From Berberis thunbergii (taxonomy: Eukaryota > Streptophyta > Magnoliopsida > Ranunculales > Berberidaceae): a stretch of 64,000 bases of DNA. A program made the position numbers and the translations under genes. Shown here in pieces: positions 22,880 to 35,322 of this stretch. Positions within the stretch are counted from its first letter, which is position 1. Each line of letters starts with the position of its first letter. The notes under the pieces were generated by a model. The model was given only the letters and a program-made list of their open reading frames with translations, searched no databases and was not told where the DNA came from. The DNA lies in NCBI GenBank assembly GCA_003290165.1, contig QNQO01005893.1, positions 104,730 through 168,729 of the forward strand, written 5' to 3'.

Positions 22880-22998
22880 GTGAAATCACAAAACGGATGA
22901 CTGCAATTGAAGAAATGGCAGGAATGGATGTTCTCTGCGGTGACAAAACCGGAACCCTTACTCTAAATCGCCTCATTGTTGACCGAAACCTGATAGAG
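22880..22998 (+). pseudogene. Captured exon of a plasma-membrane H+-ATPase (P3A-type)
   Basis: A single exon encodes [20 protein letters not shown] followed by [11 protein letters not shown]. This is the phosphorylation-site region of plant plasma-membrane proton pumps (AHA/PMA family), including the invariant DKTGTLT whose Asp is phosphorylated. It ends at a GT donor (22,999). Only about 40 of some 950 residues are present. Plant pumps usually have Ser before DKTG where this copy reads Gly. Confidence 0.88.
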
Positions 22999-23247
22999 GT
23001 ACACGACTTATTTATTGTTTGCCTAGTTAATGTGAATGATTATTACATTGTGTTGGGCATGCATGTACCACATAGTTTAAAATTCACCATTTTGCTAACG
23101 ACTCGAGCTCTTATTGCAATTGTTTATTTCACATGGCATCAAAGGGAAGGACTTGGATTCATATCTCTACAGCAATTCTCTCATGGGTATGTGTGTGCAA
23201 AGCTGTAATAGGGTTGTGTATGCCATATTGTGTGCATCAAGTTGTAG

Positions 23248-23469
<222 letters not shown>

Positions 23470-23920
23470 GTATGCTCAAATATTTCCACAACTTCTTTGA
23501 AATACTTTGACATCTAAGTTGTAAATGTTCTACCGTACTGATCATGATCACCACAAAAGGAGGTTAGCTTTTTATGAGCAGTGGGGTTAGGTCTTCCTGA
23601 TTGATAATTTAATTTTTCTATTGAGGATCTCTAGGATTCAAAAGGAGGTTAGATTTTATTTATTGTGTGGTTGTCTCTAAAGTTTGCAGATGTTGTTCTT
23701 GTTTCAGTAAAATTATAAAAGTAGTTCATCTTATACCAATTGAATCTTGAATATAATACATGACAAATTTTCTTACTCTATTTTCCCCTTGTATGAACTT
23801 CATCTGATTTTAATATTTATAGTGTCAATATAACAAATACCTGCAGAAGTATGGACTTATTATGCATAGTTTTACAGGGAGTTGGGTCTTGCAAGCAGGG
23901 GACTCAAGTGATGAAGAACA

Positions 23921-24055
23921 ATTCTTACAGATCCAAGAATTTTGCTTCTTGATGAAGCAACAAGCGCACTTGATGCAGAGTCAGAACGGATTGTGCAGGA
24001 TGCACTGGATAGGATCATGATTAATAGAACCACCATTATTGTTGCCCATGATTAA
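23921..24055 (+). pseudogene. Captured fragment of an ABCB (P-glycoprotein/MDR-type) transporter
   Basis: The frame gives [33 protein letters not shown] and [10 protein letters not shown]: the Walker B motif (ILLLDE), the D-loop (SALD) and the H-loop histidine of an ABC nucleotide-binding domain. The ABC signature LSGGQ that should precede it is not visible, and the frame stops right after the H-loop. ABCB proteins export auxin and other substrates at the plasma membrane; the isoform cannot be told from so short a piece. Confidence 0.9.
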
Positions 24056-24395
24056 TAGGATCATTTATTTTTTTGTTTATTCTTTGTTATTTTAAAATTG
24101 AGTTACGCTTGCTACATATGGCTAATTGCAGTCTAGTTATGTCCTCTAATTTCCTTGCATCTCTGATGGACTACACCCCCACTCTCTCCTTTTCTCTTTC
24201 ACTTGATTTGGTGGTGCCTGAAATGAGTGACCAAACTAAACAAACAAGCTGATCAGTTTTTTTGTTTGGAAATTTTATTTGATGATGCTAACCATCAAGC
24301 ATTAACAAATGTAATCATGTTTGGTGTGAGATTCGATAGTATGGCATTTTCTTAGTCTTTGTTTGTTCTGGCTTTGATCTCAGTTCATATTGCAG

Positions 24396-24639
24396 AAAAT
24401 CGTATCGGGAATGGGAAACTTGGTAAAGATCCAACGGTAGAGACAAGCTTTCTGCCTGACAGGTATTGTATTTCTTTTCATGTTGTCACAAAGTTTATAA
24501 CAAACTATGAAAGATGGGGTTTTTTTTTCGCTTTCTCTTCGGGCTTGAGATTGATCAGTGAACTTAGGGACTGCCGAGGAGAATCTTCAGTGAGAGAGAG
24601 GCAGAGGAACAAGCTGAGCGAGAGAGGTTGCAGAAGTGG
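24396..24639 (+). pseudogene. XCT: Captured two exons of XCT (XAP5 CIRCADIAN TIMEKEEPER)
   Basis: Exon 24,396-24,462 encodes GNGKLGKDPTVETSFLPD, and exon 24,591-24,639 continues the codon into SEREAEEQAERERLQKW. This matches the conserved centre of plant XAP5-family nuclear protein XCT, involved in circadian timing, RNA processing and small-RNA biology. Acceptor and donor sites are present and the reading phase is kept across the 128-bp intron. Only about 40 residues of some 340 remain. Confidence 0.85.
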
Positions 24640-24794
24640 GTACTCTGCAGTGAAACAGAGCGCACTCTGGTTTGCGACCAGCAGCAAGCTGATATTCTCT
24701 CTTTTCATTTTAATTTTTGATGTTTTATTTATTTCCAGTACGATGAGCTTGAGCATTGAGGTCTGAATTTATGAGCGCTCTGTGCTTTGTGCAG

Positions 24795-25176
24795 AGGACA
24801 GGTCGTGGCCCCCTTTTGCGTGGATGGCAGGTTTGTACTTGTGTTTCATTGAACAAAATATTTGTGGTTTTTGTTTGATCGAGCTACAGAACTGTGATAT
24901 GTTTTCCTTCCTACATTATTGGTTGGTAATCGGTACAAATAAATAATACCCATTCAGTTGGGTTGAATCCACAAAAGCATGTAATGTACCATGAATGTGT
25001 TGAGTGAACCTTCACTTGCATTTTCAATTATTCTTCTACCCGGTATTTAATTGTTACTACTGGTCTATTAAGCTTTGTAAACTCACATTATCATTGTTAT
25101 TTTCTGTAGGATAAGTGTGCTCCAGTTATGACGGGGTACAAGTTAATGAGCATTGAAACATTCGCTGTGACTAGGA
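24795..25176 (+). pseudogene. Possible captured fragment of a phosphatidylinositol-transfer-protein-like gene
   Basis: Two short open stretches with flanking AG/GT sites read RTGRGPLLRGWQ (24,795-24,830) and DKCAPVMTGYKLMSIE (from 25,110). The combination GRGPL...W followed by a CPxMxxYKL-like segment recalls class I phosphatidylinositol transfer proteins, but the match is short and made from memory. It could instead be unrelated intronic sequence. The frame ends at TGA near 25,184. Confidence 0.3.
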
Positions 25177-25189
25177 ATTCATGAATATG

Positions 25190-26420
25190 ACTGCGTTATA
25201 GAGTTCATGGATACAAACAGTGGCTGAATATCAACGAATCAAGTTATTGTGGGAGAGGAGAGAATTATGGATTCTTCAATGAGCATAGGCTTGGCCTTGC
25301 TAGCGTGCTTGGAGATTAAGTAGTGTGTGATGTGAGAGTGAGGTGTGTGTGTTAATGGAAAAAAGGGAAAACCAAGACCTGCCATCTGTCACGATGCTAG
25401 TGACTATTTTTTGTGTAGAAGAGATTATGGGTATTGGGAAAGAGAGTTGGGGTTGGGAAGGGGAGGGGGTTAACAGAAGGAAGGAATGTTGAGAGAAGAT
25501 AAGAGGACATAAGCTTTAGAGGGATGAGGATTTGTCGCTTGAGTAAACTAATGTTGTTTGAGAGAATGCCTTAATGCATTTATGCAGAATTTGTTTGTGG
25601 TGTTGACTATGACTTAAGTTATATGCCAATCTTTAGTCATATTTTTCCTTTTTGTCCATATCTAATTTTACCATAACTGTTTTGTTTAGGGCATGCACAT
25701 CAACGTGTTGCAGAGGATATTGGTAACTTTAATACATCCTATATGTTTTTTACACTTAACATGAAGTTGCCTAATGATTTACTTCAGAATTTGTTTGCTT
25801 GTTTGAAAGAGTGTACCTTGGATTTATTTTTTATTTGTGTTTAAAGGAGTGTATCTTAGAGATTTGAGTGCAAGTGCCGGAGTGTTTTGGATTCTATTTT
25901 TCTCTTTACTTTGATTTTGATTTAAATACAACATTCTCCATTTCTTTTGGTATTTATGTATGCACTTTTCAGGATTAGTTTTTGGAAGTCTTAAAATTTC
26001 AGGACCACCCAAAATTGCTTGTAGGATTGTTACATGGTTTATATCTTTGTCCTTGTTATATTCCAAACATCATTTTTGGATCCTATCATTGTTCAGCACT
26101 CAACTTTGATTTAAACCACCATTCTCTGTTTCTTTATGTATCTGAGTATGCAACTTTTATATGGATTAGTTCTGCTCGACTCTTAACATTAATATATATC
26201 TCCATTTTCTACTTCTTTAAGTCTCCAAAGACCAATTTTCTATTTTGTGTCCTCTTATTGGATTTCTTTCTACTTCTTATCTTATCTTTGTCTTGTCATT
26301 TATAGTATCTGCAGTGATTTATCAGTGTTTAGAGAAGTCACATTTCTTGTGAGGATTTGGGAGCTCTGAGTACAATACCAAAAGTTGTATTTGTCTAGGG
26401 TAACATTTTCATTTTGTGAT
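25190..26420. other. CACTA internal DNA without recognised coding sequence
   Basis: AT-rich, intron- or UTR-like sequence. A G-rich stretch (25,420-25,480, GGGAAGGGGAGGGGGTTAAC) stands out. Open frames up to about 107 codons (25,982-26,305) are hydrophobic, low-complexity and lack family similarity. Confidence 0.4.
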
Positions 26421-26458
26421 CTGCAGGAGTTAAGTTTCATTTCTTGATAAGCAGGCCT

Positions 26459-27365
26459 ATGGAGCCTAATGGTCACAGAAAAGCAAGGAGAAGGGAGTCT
26501 GTTCTTCAAGGAAATGGTGAGATATACTTGCCAAATGGTGGCGATGAACTTGATGCATGGACAGCATGGGCGTACAGACCTCGTACAGTTTCCTTGCTAC
26601 TTATTGGCGCATGCCTACTTATGTGAGACTACATGCTCAGAAATTTTGTGATTTCAGGCACTAAATATATTAGCCAAGTTTAGCGATCTATTATCTCCAA
26701 AGAACATTCAAGTATTACCTTTCAATAATGCATATTTATGATCTAATATTGTACCTATTTTTACCCAAAACCATTGTTTGAAGTACAATATATTAGTCAA
26801 GAGCTGCAATTAGAATACACTCCCGTGTGAACTTTTGTTAGTTTATCAATTAGAATACAACCATATTTATGATCTAATACCAAATAATGGAAAACTTGCT
26901 TCAGTGTCTTGAATGATAGATTACAACCTTACTGATTAAATTATGTATATTTAAGAAAATGATATAACCATTGGGTTTGGGGACTGATCTCGAGAGTATC
27001 TACGAATGTTTGAGGAAAGGCTATTATGCAGATCTTGTTTATCGTTTTGGAAGTTTTGGTGGATCAAAATTTTTGTAGCGTGTAGAACATGATTATTTCC
27101 TTTATTTAAAAGTAATTAATTTTTTGTTATTGCACATGCTTGTCAGTTGGGCAAGTGGAGCCCTTGATCCAGAAAATAGTTCATCTGGTGACGTTGTTAT
27201 TTTTGTAAAGAGGTAAGTTGGTGTTGGATTTGAGCTTGCTGTAAAGTTTTCCTTCCTCATCTTTGTTGGATTTTCATTATTGACTCGCTTCTGCCTTTCA
27301 TTAGGGGTGTTTGGGCAATGATTGCTGGTTTCCTCACTTATTGCTTACTTCAAGCACCTTCAACG
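26459..27365 (+). pseudogene. PSS1: Captured 5' part of phosphatidylserine synthase (base-exchange type, PSS1)
   Basis: Exon 1 begins MEPNGHRKARRRESVL at the natural start and runs to WAYRPRTVSLLLIGAC (26,459-26,622; phase 2 donor). An acceptor just upstream (about 26,425) suggests a 5'-UTR intron was taken along. Exon 2 (27,147-27,212) gives WASGALDPENSSSGDVVIF, and exon 3 (27,305-27,365) gives GVWAMIAGFLTYCLLQAPST with the first membrane segments. In plants PSS1 makes phosphatidylserine by headgroup exchange in the ER. About 100 of some 425 residues are present; the catalytic part is missing. The three exons still splice in frame, so a truncated N-terminal product is conceivable. Confidence 0.92.
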
Positions 27366-29970
27366 TGAGTTCAAAATAGAGTAATTTGATATGCATTCTT
27401 TGAATTACTTGTACTTGTTTGACCTTTTACTCGGCAGTATTTAAGTGACGGAGTAAGTTTTCTATTTTGAAATGTTACTTTATATTATTGTTGTCTTGCT
27501 CTGACATCTCAAAAACAAAATGGAAAACAAAACTCACTTTGAATATGGAAAGTATCTTGGCATTGAATGGTCTGGTTTTATAATTGAAGTAGGAAGAGTT
27601 CACTAAAAATGCTGAAATTTGTTTTTGACGTGTCTTACATAAAAATGTTGAAATTTGTTTTTGATGTGTCTTACATAACTTGCTTTTTTTTTAGACACTA
27701 ATATGTATGGTGCATTTGTCCGTAATTTAACTTCTTTCTTTTCTTTAGATAACCCGATTCATCTAGGTGATGTACTTTTACTCCAGTGTCCACTGGTTGA
27801 TTCGAAGGTCTTTTCTATTTATTTATTTTTGTGTTGTTTTTATTCCCTTTAAGCTTACTGAAAAATGTGGGACCTATTCTTTGTAGCCCCTTCTCACTAT
27901 ATCATGGCAAGGCATGGAAACTTTATAGTTCCAAAATCTTGGAAAGTAGTTATATGATTCTTATAACATGTGAATCATTACCTAGGAATAATCTTTTTCA
28001 GAATCTTCATAAAGGGCTAGGGGTAAAGGATGGAGTTGGCCATCGATTTCTTTATTTCAAAATAGTGTTCAATGTTCTTTTCCTCTTTACTTTTCACTTC
28101 TTTCAAAATGAGGTTCATCATTATCTTCCTCTTTGAGTTTTATATTTCTTGAACCATTTTAACATTTTATGGCATAGAGTTGATATGCAAATTCTAATGA
28201 ATTTTGGATTTGTACTTGGCATGTTTCTTTGAACTCGAACATATCTACTGTATTCTCATACTTTTGCTCAAATGGTAGTGTAATAAAACAAAGACAAATG
28301 ATGATAGAGAGTTGCGACCATGTTGCATTAAAATTTTCTGTATCATTGTTTGTGAAGGATTGATATTCGAATACTTGATGAATACACGTTGATAAATTTT
28401 TTTCCTTTTCCTCAGGGTTCTTATTTTTTTCCTTTTAAAGTCTGATTTTGGGACAGAGTTGTTTTGCTCTGTTTCTGTTCAGAAACAGGGCAGCGATGCC
28501 TGGAAGGTGCAAGGCGCAGGCGCAGAGGAATTGGCTGCAGTTGCTCTATTTTTTCAAGGAAAAACACAGCAGGTCTGTTGTGTTTGTTTCGAGGAAAAAT
28601 AGAGCAGGTGGCTATGTTTTATGGGCAAGGAGCCTGGTACGTCGTTATCTTTTCGTTTATATTCATGATATAAAAAATTTACTCATTAGTTGCATCCTGT
28701 GTCATGTTTGCTTTTAGCTCAAATATGATGTATTTTTGTTGTCATTTTACTTGTTGCTAGTTTGCATTCCCTGTTATAAGAAAAGAAAAAATTGATTGAG
28801 TTATATTTCTTTTTGGTTTGTTTCTTATTACTTGTTGGGTTATATGGTCTAGTGCATGTGTGTTTGTGTTTGATCAACTTCCTAAGTATATATATAATTT
28901 GATTTTGAATACATAATGTCAATCATTTGATTTTGAATACATAATATCAATCATTTGTGGGAGTGACAAACCAGAATCTGGAAATTAGTAAATTTGCCAG
29001 AACAATCACTTGCCTATATCCTCTTTCCATGTGACAGTGCATTGACTGGAGGTCAAGGACAAAGACTGTTTTTTACATGAAATGCATGCGTCAAATATGC
29101 ACGAATATAGATAGATATATACTGTTGTTTTGGAGGTGCGTTACTTTTATATATAGATATATACGACTCTTTCTGTATGAAATCACTAGAAGGAATTGTG
29201 AATGAGTGATTGTTTTTTGAGGTTTGTTTGCTAGTTGTGATTAGTATGTCATCGAATTTTCCCATTTTTGGTGTCTTTTTGCATACTATATTCTGCATGA
29301 CAAGTTAAATTCGAAGTAATGTTTGCTGTCCCTGGAATTGATGTTGCACATACGTAAACTCAGCTACATAACCAGTTTGCATATCTTTCACTTTGGTTAC
29401 TTCGTCATCATTTCAAACCAGCTGAAAGTGACTTTTATTTTGTCTATGCTTTTTTACTTATTTTGTGTTTTTATGGAGATGAAAATGTAACTTTATTCTT
29501 CCCTGCATCACAAAGGACATGGTATGGTATCACCTACGTTGACATTGACACATGAAATCGATTTCTAATCTGTTTCGGATTCATGAATTTACATTCTGCT
29601 TTTTATTTCCTGACCAATCATCTCCAATACACATTCTTTTCAAGTTGAGATGGCCTCCAACAATGAGTTCTTTTCCTTGAGCAGTAAGATGAAAATGAGT
29701 TCTTTTCCTTGAGCAGTAAAGTTTTGCTATGATTTATGGTGGTATGAACTTTCTTTTGGATGCATGTCTGCTGCTCCATAGTCAGACATGCCTTCCTAAA
29801 TTCTGTTATTGCCACATGATGAACCTAGACAATTTTTTTCTATATCATACCCCCTTCCCCCACTTTGAAACTGCAAAAATAAATGCTCGTAATAATGTTA
29901 ATTATGTATATCTAAGCAATCACATTCTTCATTGTGATAGGATTTTAATTGTATTCTTCTTTTTGGTCAG
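27366..29970. other. CACTA internal DNA, origin unknown
   Basis: AT-rich intron-like DNA with no exon I can assign. A GC-richer island at 28,441-28,640 (GCAGGCGCAGAGGAATTGGC and surroundings, open in two frames for 70-90 codons) may be a further captured exon. A short duplication of TTTGATTTTGAATACATAAT occurs at about 28,898 and 28,928. A duplication of GAGTTCTTTTCCTTGAGCAG occurs at 29,665 and 29,697. Confidence 0.35.
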
Positions 29971-30437
29971 GCAAGGGATGCGAGGAAGTTGTTTGCAAGC
30001 CCAGAAGGAGACCATCTCACATTGATGAATGTATATCGGTCATCTGCTGAGTTCTTGGAGAAGAGCAAACTGGCAGGCAGTAAAGATAAGACTGCTGAAA
30101 GAAACCTGAGCAAATGGTGCAAGGAAAATTTCATCAATAGTCGTTCCTTGAGGCATGCTCGAGACATTCACAGGTTAGTTCTATAATTTTTCTCCAAAGA
30201 TGTATGTTAAGATGTTCACTCTTAGTTTAGTTGATCTTGACAATTCTTTTCATTGCATCTTTTGTTCATGTGTATTCTCATGTGTTGTATGCTTTAATGC
30301 AGTCAAATTAGAGGGCATGTTCAGCAAATGGGTTTGTGTATTGCTTCATGTGGATAAGAAGCCCTTCAATTTCGGCGATGCCTTGCTGCTTCCTTCTTCC
30401 TGAATGCTGCTTTAAAACAACATGTCGGTTCATACAG
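29971..30437 (+). pseudogene. Captured two exons of a DEAH-box RNA helicase (HA2/C-terminal region)
   Basis: Exon 29,971-30,173 encodes FASPEGDHLTLMNVYRSSAE and then WCKENFINSRSLRHARDIH. Exon 30,303-30,437 encodes QIRGHVQQMGLCIASCG, then a TAA stop, then ALQFRRCLAASFFLNAALKQ. This is the helicase-associated (HA2) region after the RecA-like domains of DEAH-type (DHX/PRP) helicases; the motor domains are absent. Boundaries have AG and GT. The in-frame stop, at a position where the family usually has an acidic residue, shows decay after capture. The exact member (splicing-type or other) is uncertain. Confidence 0.85.
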
Positions 30438-30744
30438 GTTTGGATGTGACCACTTCTCTCAGTGTTGAGCAGCAGCAGTGCGTACCTCGCATCATCAGCA
30501 GATCGTCCCTTGCAGCAGCAGCATTGCGTCTCTCGTAGCAGCAGCAACATTGTTCCACTTTCTTTGTATTTGAGATATTTAAGTTTGTGTGTATCATTGT
30601 ATTTGAGATATTATTTGATAGATTTTGACTCAATGTAATACATTTTCTTATTAATTACATTACTTTGCCTCCATTATTTGATAGATTTTGACTCAATGAC
30701 TCAAAGTCATTTGATAGCAAAAAAAATAAATAAATAAAATAAAA

Positions 30745-31325
30745 TAAATTTTGCCACGGTTTTAAATCGTGGCTAACTGTTGCAACGGCTAAAAACCGTG
30801 GCTACCTTGCCACGGCTTCTAACCGTGGCTATGGTTAGCCACGGCCTAAAACCGTTGCTAGCACGTTTGCCACGGTTTAATTCACACTATTTAGCCACGG
30901 TTTGTAACCGTTGCCATGGTTGGCCACGGCTAAAAACCGTTGCTACTCTTAGACACGGTTTAAAACCGTTGCTAATATATGCACTTTGTCACGGCTTCAA
31001 ACCGTGGCTAATTTTGCCACGGCTATGAACCGTTGCTATCTTGTTAGACACGGTTTATAACCGTTGCTAATATCTACACTTCGTAACGGCCAGAAACCGT
31101 TGCTAATGTTGCCACGGCTTAGAACCGTTGCTATTTTTATTGCAACGGTATATAACCGTTGCTAATTTCTAAAAATAACGCCCCCCATTCAAACATAAAA
31201 CCGTTGCTACAATGTTTAGCAACGGTTTATAGCCGTTACAAAGGATTTTGCGACGCCCCTGTAGTCCACGGCTCTTAGCCGTGGCAATGGCTTACGCCCA
31301 CGGTATAGAACTGTTGCTAATGGGG
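30745..31325. repeat. Right subterminal repeats of the CACTA element
   Basis: More than a dozen degenerate palindromes of the form GCCACGG-(TTT/CTA)AAA-CCGTGGC or CCGTTGCTA are spaced about 20-45 bp apart up to the right terminus. They match the motif at the left end and near 3,400-3,600. The array is three times as long as the left one, a common asymmetry in CACTA elements. Confidence 0.88.
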
Positions 31326-31355
31326 GTTTTTGGTGTAGTGTCTGCCTTGCCTTTT

Positions 31356-31669
31356 GTCGATTGAACAATGTTGGCAAGGGAAGTTGGCAAAATGGATCCG
31401 TAATCATGGAAACCGTGCAGAAACCGTCGACTGTTGGTGGACTACTCAATCTACTTCCGCGGCGAGAGCGGGATGGACTTGGAATGGTCCTATCGAGGGC
31501 CTTCCCCGGGCATTGAACAATCGACTCAGAACTAGTATGGACAAGTGGAATCTGACTGTTTAATTAAAACAAACCATTGCGATGGTCCTTACGGATCCTA
31601 ACGCAATGTGATTTCTGCCCAGTGCTCTCAATCTCAAAGTGAAGAAATTGAACCAAGCGGGGGTAAACA

Positions 31670-31709
<40 letters not shown>

Positions 31710-32780
31710 TGTCATTTAATTAGTGACACGCATGAATGAATTAACAAGATTCCCACTGTCCCTGTCTACTATCCAACGAAAATAAGACCCTGTTGAGCTT
31801 GATTGTAGTCCGACTTTGTGACTTGACTTGAGAGGTGTAGGATAAGTGGGAGGCGCTTGCATCAAAGTTAAATACCACTACTTTTTAAGTTATTTCACTT
31901 ATTCAGTGAATCATAAGCGAGTCATTGCCCCTCTTTTTTGTTCCAAGGTCATCTCGACGGCCTGATCTGGTCGAAAGACATTGTCAGGAGGGGAGTTTGG
32001 CTGGGGCTACACATTTGCTAAAAGATAATGCATGTGTCCTAAGATGAGCTCAATGAGAACATAAATCTTATGCGGAACAGAAGAGTAAAAGCTCATTTCA
32101 TTATGATTTCCAATACAAATATAAACCGTGAAAGCGTGGCCAATTGATTCTTTAGACTTCCAAAATTTGAAGCTAGAGGTGCTAGAAAAGTTACCACAGG
32201 GATAATTGGTTTGTGGCAGCCAAGCATTCATAGCGACGTTTCTTTTTTATTCTTCGATGTTTGCTATTCCTATCATTGTGAAGCAGAATTCACCAAGTGT
32301 TGGATTGTTCACCAACCAATAGGGAACGTGAGCTGGGTTTAGACCATCATGAAATAGGTTAGTTTTACCCTATTGATGATTGTGACGCAATAGTTATTCA
32401 ACCTAGTACGAGAGGAACCGTTGATTCACACAATTGGTCATCACGCTCAATTGAAAAGCCAGTGGCACGAAGCTATCGTGTGTACGATTTTGACTGAACT
32501 CCTATAAGTTAGAATCCAGCCTAAAGAAGGGACACATATGCCTATCGCTCGATTGTGAACCTGCAGTAGGGACCTTCAAGTCCATAAAGGCACGTGCCAT
32601 AGGGGAAACTCGGTGAAGGATGAGTCGCGAGGGGAGCCTTGAAGTACAATTTCCACCTAGCGATGGGTAGAATCTTTTGCAGATGACTTAAATACGTGAT
32701 GGGGTATTGTAAGTGGTAGAGTAGCCTTAATGCCATGATCCACAAAGATTCAACCCCATATCGCATCGATTCAACCCTCC
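31356..32780 (+). rRNA. 25S rRNA pseudogene, copy 2 (5'-truncated, contains the normal 3' end)
   Basis: Starts inside 25S at GTCGATTGAACAATGTTGGC, directly after a few bases of spacer module G, and continues through TATGACTCTCTTAAGGTAGC, GTTACCACAGGGATAA, CCTAGTACGAGAGGAACCG and GGGTATTGTAAGTGGTAGAG to the 3' end near 32,780. The 5' join to spacer DNA is abnormal. Frequent substitutions mark it as a relic. Confidence 0.9.
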
Positions 32781-33055
32781 CTCTCAACTCTTCTAAAAAA
32801 ATCTCTCAAACTCTCACAACACATTCAATAAGAAAGCTACCCTAAGAGCAAGGTTCCATTGTTAAGGATGAAAGCATACAAAAAAATAGAATAAGGATTG
32901 TGAAGATTCAGATAACATTTGCCACTATAGAATAAAAGTCCAAGGAAAATTCACATATATCTGTTTGTTGGAATGATGGATAGTTATGCTTTGACAGATG
33001 CATACACAAATGCTTTGTTCATTCACATGTCAGCCTAGAGCACTTGGTGGATGAA
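32781..33055. other. Sequence downstream of 25S (3' external spacer), copy 1
   Basis: It matches 37,211-37,489 in order: ACTCTCACAACACA, AAAAGC(TA/TC)CCC, TTGCCACTATAGAATAAAAG, TTGTTGGAATGATGGAT and GAGCACTTGGTG. Its conservation downstream of two 25S ends supports a spacer role. No gene is seen. Confidence 0.6.
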
Positions 33056-33261
33056 ATATCCATGGACTGATTGAACGTTCCAGAGAACAATAAACGGAAC
33101 GGTCCAAGGAACAGTCAGTGTAACGCTCTGTCAGTCTCGACACATTTCAATGGAACAATCATTGGAACGTTTTGTCAAGCCTGGTAGTTCCTTAGAAGGT
33201 GCATGAAATGGTCCATCAGTCCTAGCATAGTTCATTGGAACGTTCTGTCAGTCCTGCCACA
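33056..33261. repeat. rDNA spacer module P1, copy 3 (short)
   Basis: A much reduced CCATGG/AACGTT array in one polarity (CAGTCCTAGCATAGTTC). The reversed arm seen in the other P1 blocks is missing. Confidence 0.7.
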
Positions 33262-33640
33262 TTTGGACATGCATGCTCGGACCTTGCTCGAACCATAAAG
33301 GGATGCTCCATGGACAGTCGGGCGAACTACCCGTGCATTCTTGCTCGTACTCATCTATTCGCCATAATATGGTAAAATAGCCCTAAGAATGCAAGGATTT
33401 TGAAAATAGACATGGAAATCCAAAGATAGTCACGTGACATGCGTGCTCGGACCTTGCTTGGGCCATAATCGGATGCTCCATGCACATTTGGGCAAACTAG
33501 CCATGCGCTCTTACTCATACTCATTCATTCACCATAATATCGAAAAATAGCCCTAATAATGCAAGGATTTTGAAAATAGACATGAGAATCCAAAGATAGT
33601 CACGGGACGTGCATTCACGGACCATAATCAAATGTTGTAT
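33262..33640. repeat. rDNA spacer module T, copy 3: about 172-bp tandem repeats
   Basis: Two monomers (starting near 33,266 and 33,437) and part of a third (33,606) share the landmarks of the other T blocks. Confidence 0.82.
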
Positions 33641-34249
33641 TAAGGATGGTCATTGAGAAATATTTAAATGATGTGAAGTTTCTACTTAATAATGAAATTT
33701 TGTTTTATTTTCCCTATTTTTGTATTAAATTATAAATAATAATTAATTAATTAGTTAATTTTTTTGTTAATTTTAAATAATTGCTCTTCCCATAAACTTT
33801 CTGAAAAGCTATTATAGAGGTTGAAGAAATGCATAACGAGGAAGATATGACCCATTCTTAATTGTCTTCATACTCAATGTTCGCTTTTGAAATTTTCCCA
33901 AATGTTTAGGATCTATTATAGGGGGGAGGTGTGTGTCTGAGGGGGGAACCATAATGCAGCTGACCATGTCAGGCATGCATGCTAGGCATCCTCAGACACT
34001 TGGTGGGACTATTGGAAGGCTAAAAATAAGTTAAACGTGCTTGACATTCGATTAAAATTGTTGAATCAACGTGATTTACAAGCTTGAACAACGTATGGGA
34101 ACGAGTGCATGCATGCTGCCTACCCATGGCATGCCCACAATCTACCCATTGCATGACGGGTTCTATGCAGAACATCTTATAATTCGTTGGTGCATGACCA
34201 CAACATGCCCATTGCATGCAGATGGATGCGAGGATGGATGGATGGAACC
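33641..34249. other. rDNA spacer, AT-rich plus single-copy segment, copy 3
   Basis: As at 5,936 and 16,986: TGTTGTATTAAGGATGG, AT-rich run, CATAAACTTTCTGAAAAGC, GGCATGCATGCTAGGCATCC. No gene is seen. Confidence 0.65.
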
Positions 34250-34680
34250 CATCAATGACTGATGGAACGTTCCACAGACCGTTCTATGGAATTGTGCCAA
34301 GACTGATGGAACTTTCCATGGAATTGTCCCAGGACTAATGGAACATTCCATGGAATGTTTCAATGACCGTTCCATTGAATTGTCTCAAGATTGATGGACT
34401 GTTCCATGGAACTATGCTAGGATTGATGGAATGTTCCATTGAACGTTCCAGGGACCATTCTATTGAACGTTCCAGGGACCATTCCATTGAACGTTCCAGG
34501 GACCGTTCCATGGAATTGTGCAAGGACTGACAAAACGTTACAGGGACCGATCCATGGAACGTTCCATGAACTGATGAAACGTTTCAGGGACCGATCCATG
34601 GAAAGCTCCATGGACTATTCCTCGAAACGTTCTGCTAGTCCTGGCCTAGTTCCATGGATCAATACAAGGAACATTCCATG
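34250..34680. repeat. rDNA spacer module P2, copy 3
   Basis: CCATGG/AACGTT array with reversed polar spacer and a flip near 34,630 (CTAGTCCTGGCCTAGTTCC). Three consecutive copies of a 30-bp derivative around GAACGTTCCAGGGACCATTC lie at 34,440-34,510, a local amplification. Confidence 0.78.
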
Positions 34681-34684
34681 ATGC

Positions 34685-35322
34685 AAGTCAATGACTTGAT
34701 GACATTGTTGCTTACTTAGTTCAACTATTCGATGATGCTTACCAGTATTTGTTTTGCACTCTGGCTAAGCTGAGGAAGTTGAGCATTAGTGCTGACCTAT
34801 GCTTGACAGTACGATGTTGCTTCTTAGTAATGCATGCTAGCTAGCTGAGGCAAGTTCAACGCTTTATTGTTCAATGGTGCTCACCAGTTCTCTACTGAAC
34901 TTGTTATCTGAGGCAGTTGGGCATAGTGCTGGCTCGCTCGACGATACGATGACATTGTTCTTAATGGATCAACTGGTCGATGTCGCTTACCAGTATTGGT
35001 CCTGCACGCTGCCTAACCTGAGGAGGTTGAGCATAGTGCAAGACCTATGCTCGACTGTTAGATGAGGCTTGCCTATAATGCATGTTGGCTAGCAGAGTCA
35101 AGTTGAGCGTTTTATTGTTTGATGATGCTCACTAGGTTATGATTGAATTGGTTCCCCAAGGCAGTAGGGCATAGTGCTAGCTCGCTCAACGATATGGTGA
35201 CCCTGTTGCTTATGGCTCAACTTTTCAATGATGGTTACCAATATTGGTTCTGCACGTTGGCTAAGCTATAGAAGTTGAGCATAGTGAAAGACCTGTGCTT
35301 GACTATTAAATGACGATTGCCA
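34685..35322. repeat. rDNA spacer module G, copy 3 (short)
   Basis: About 2.5 monomers of the 248-bp repeat (landmark near 34,691, 34,947 and 35,199), without the 390-bp spacer. The block breaks off at about 35,322. Confidence 0.78.
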
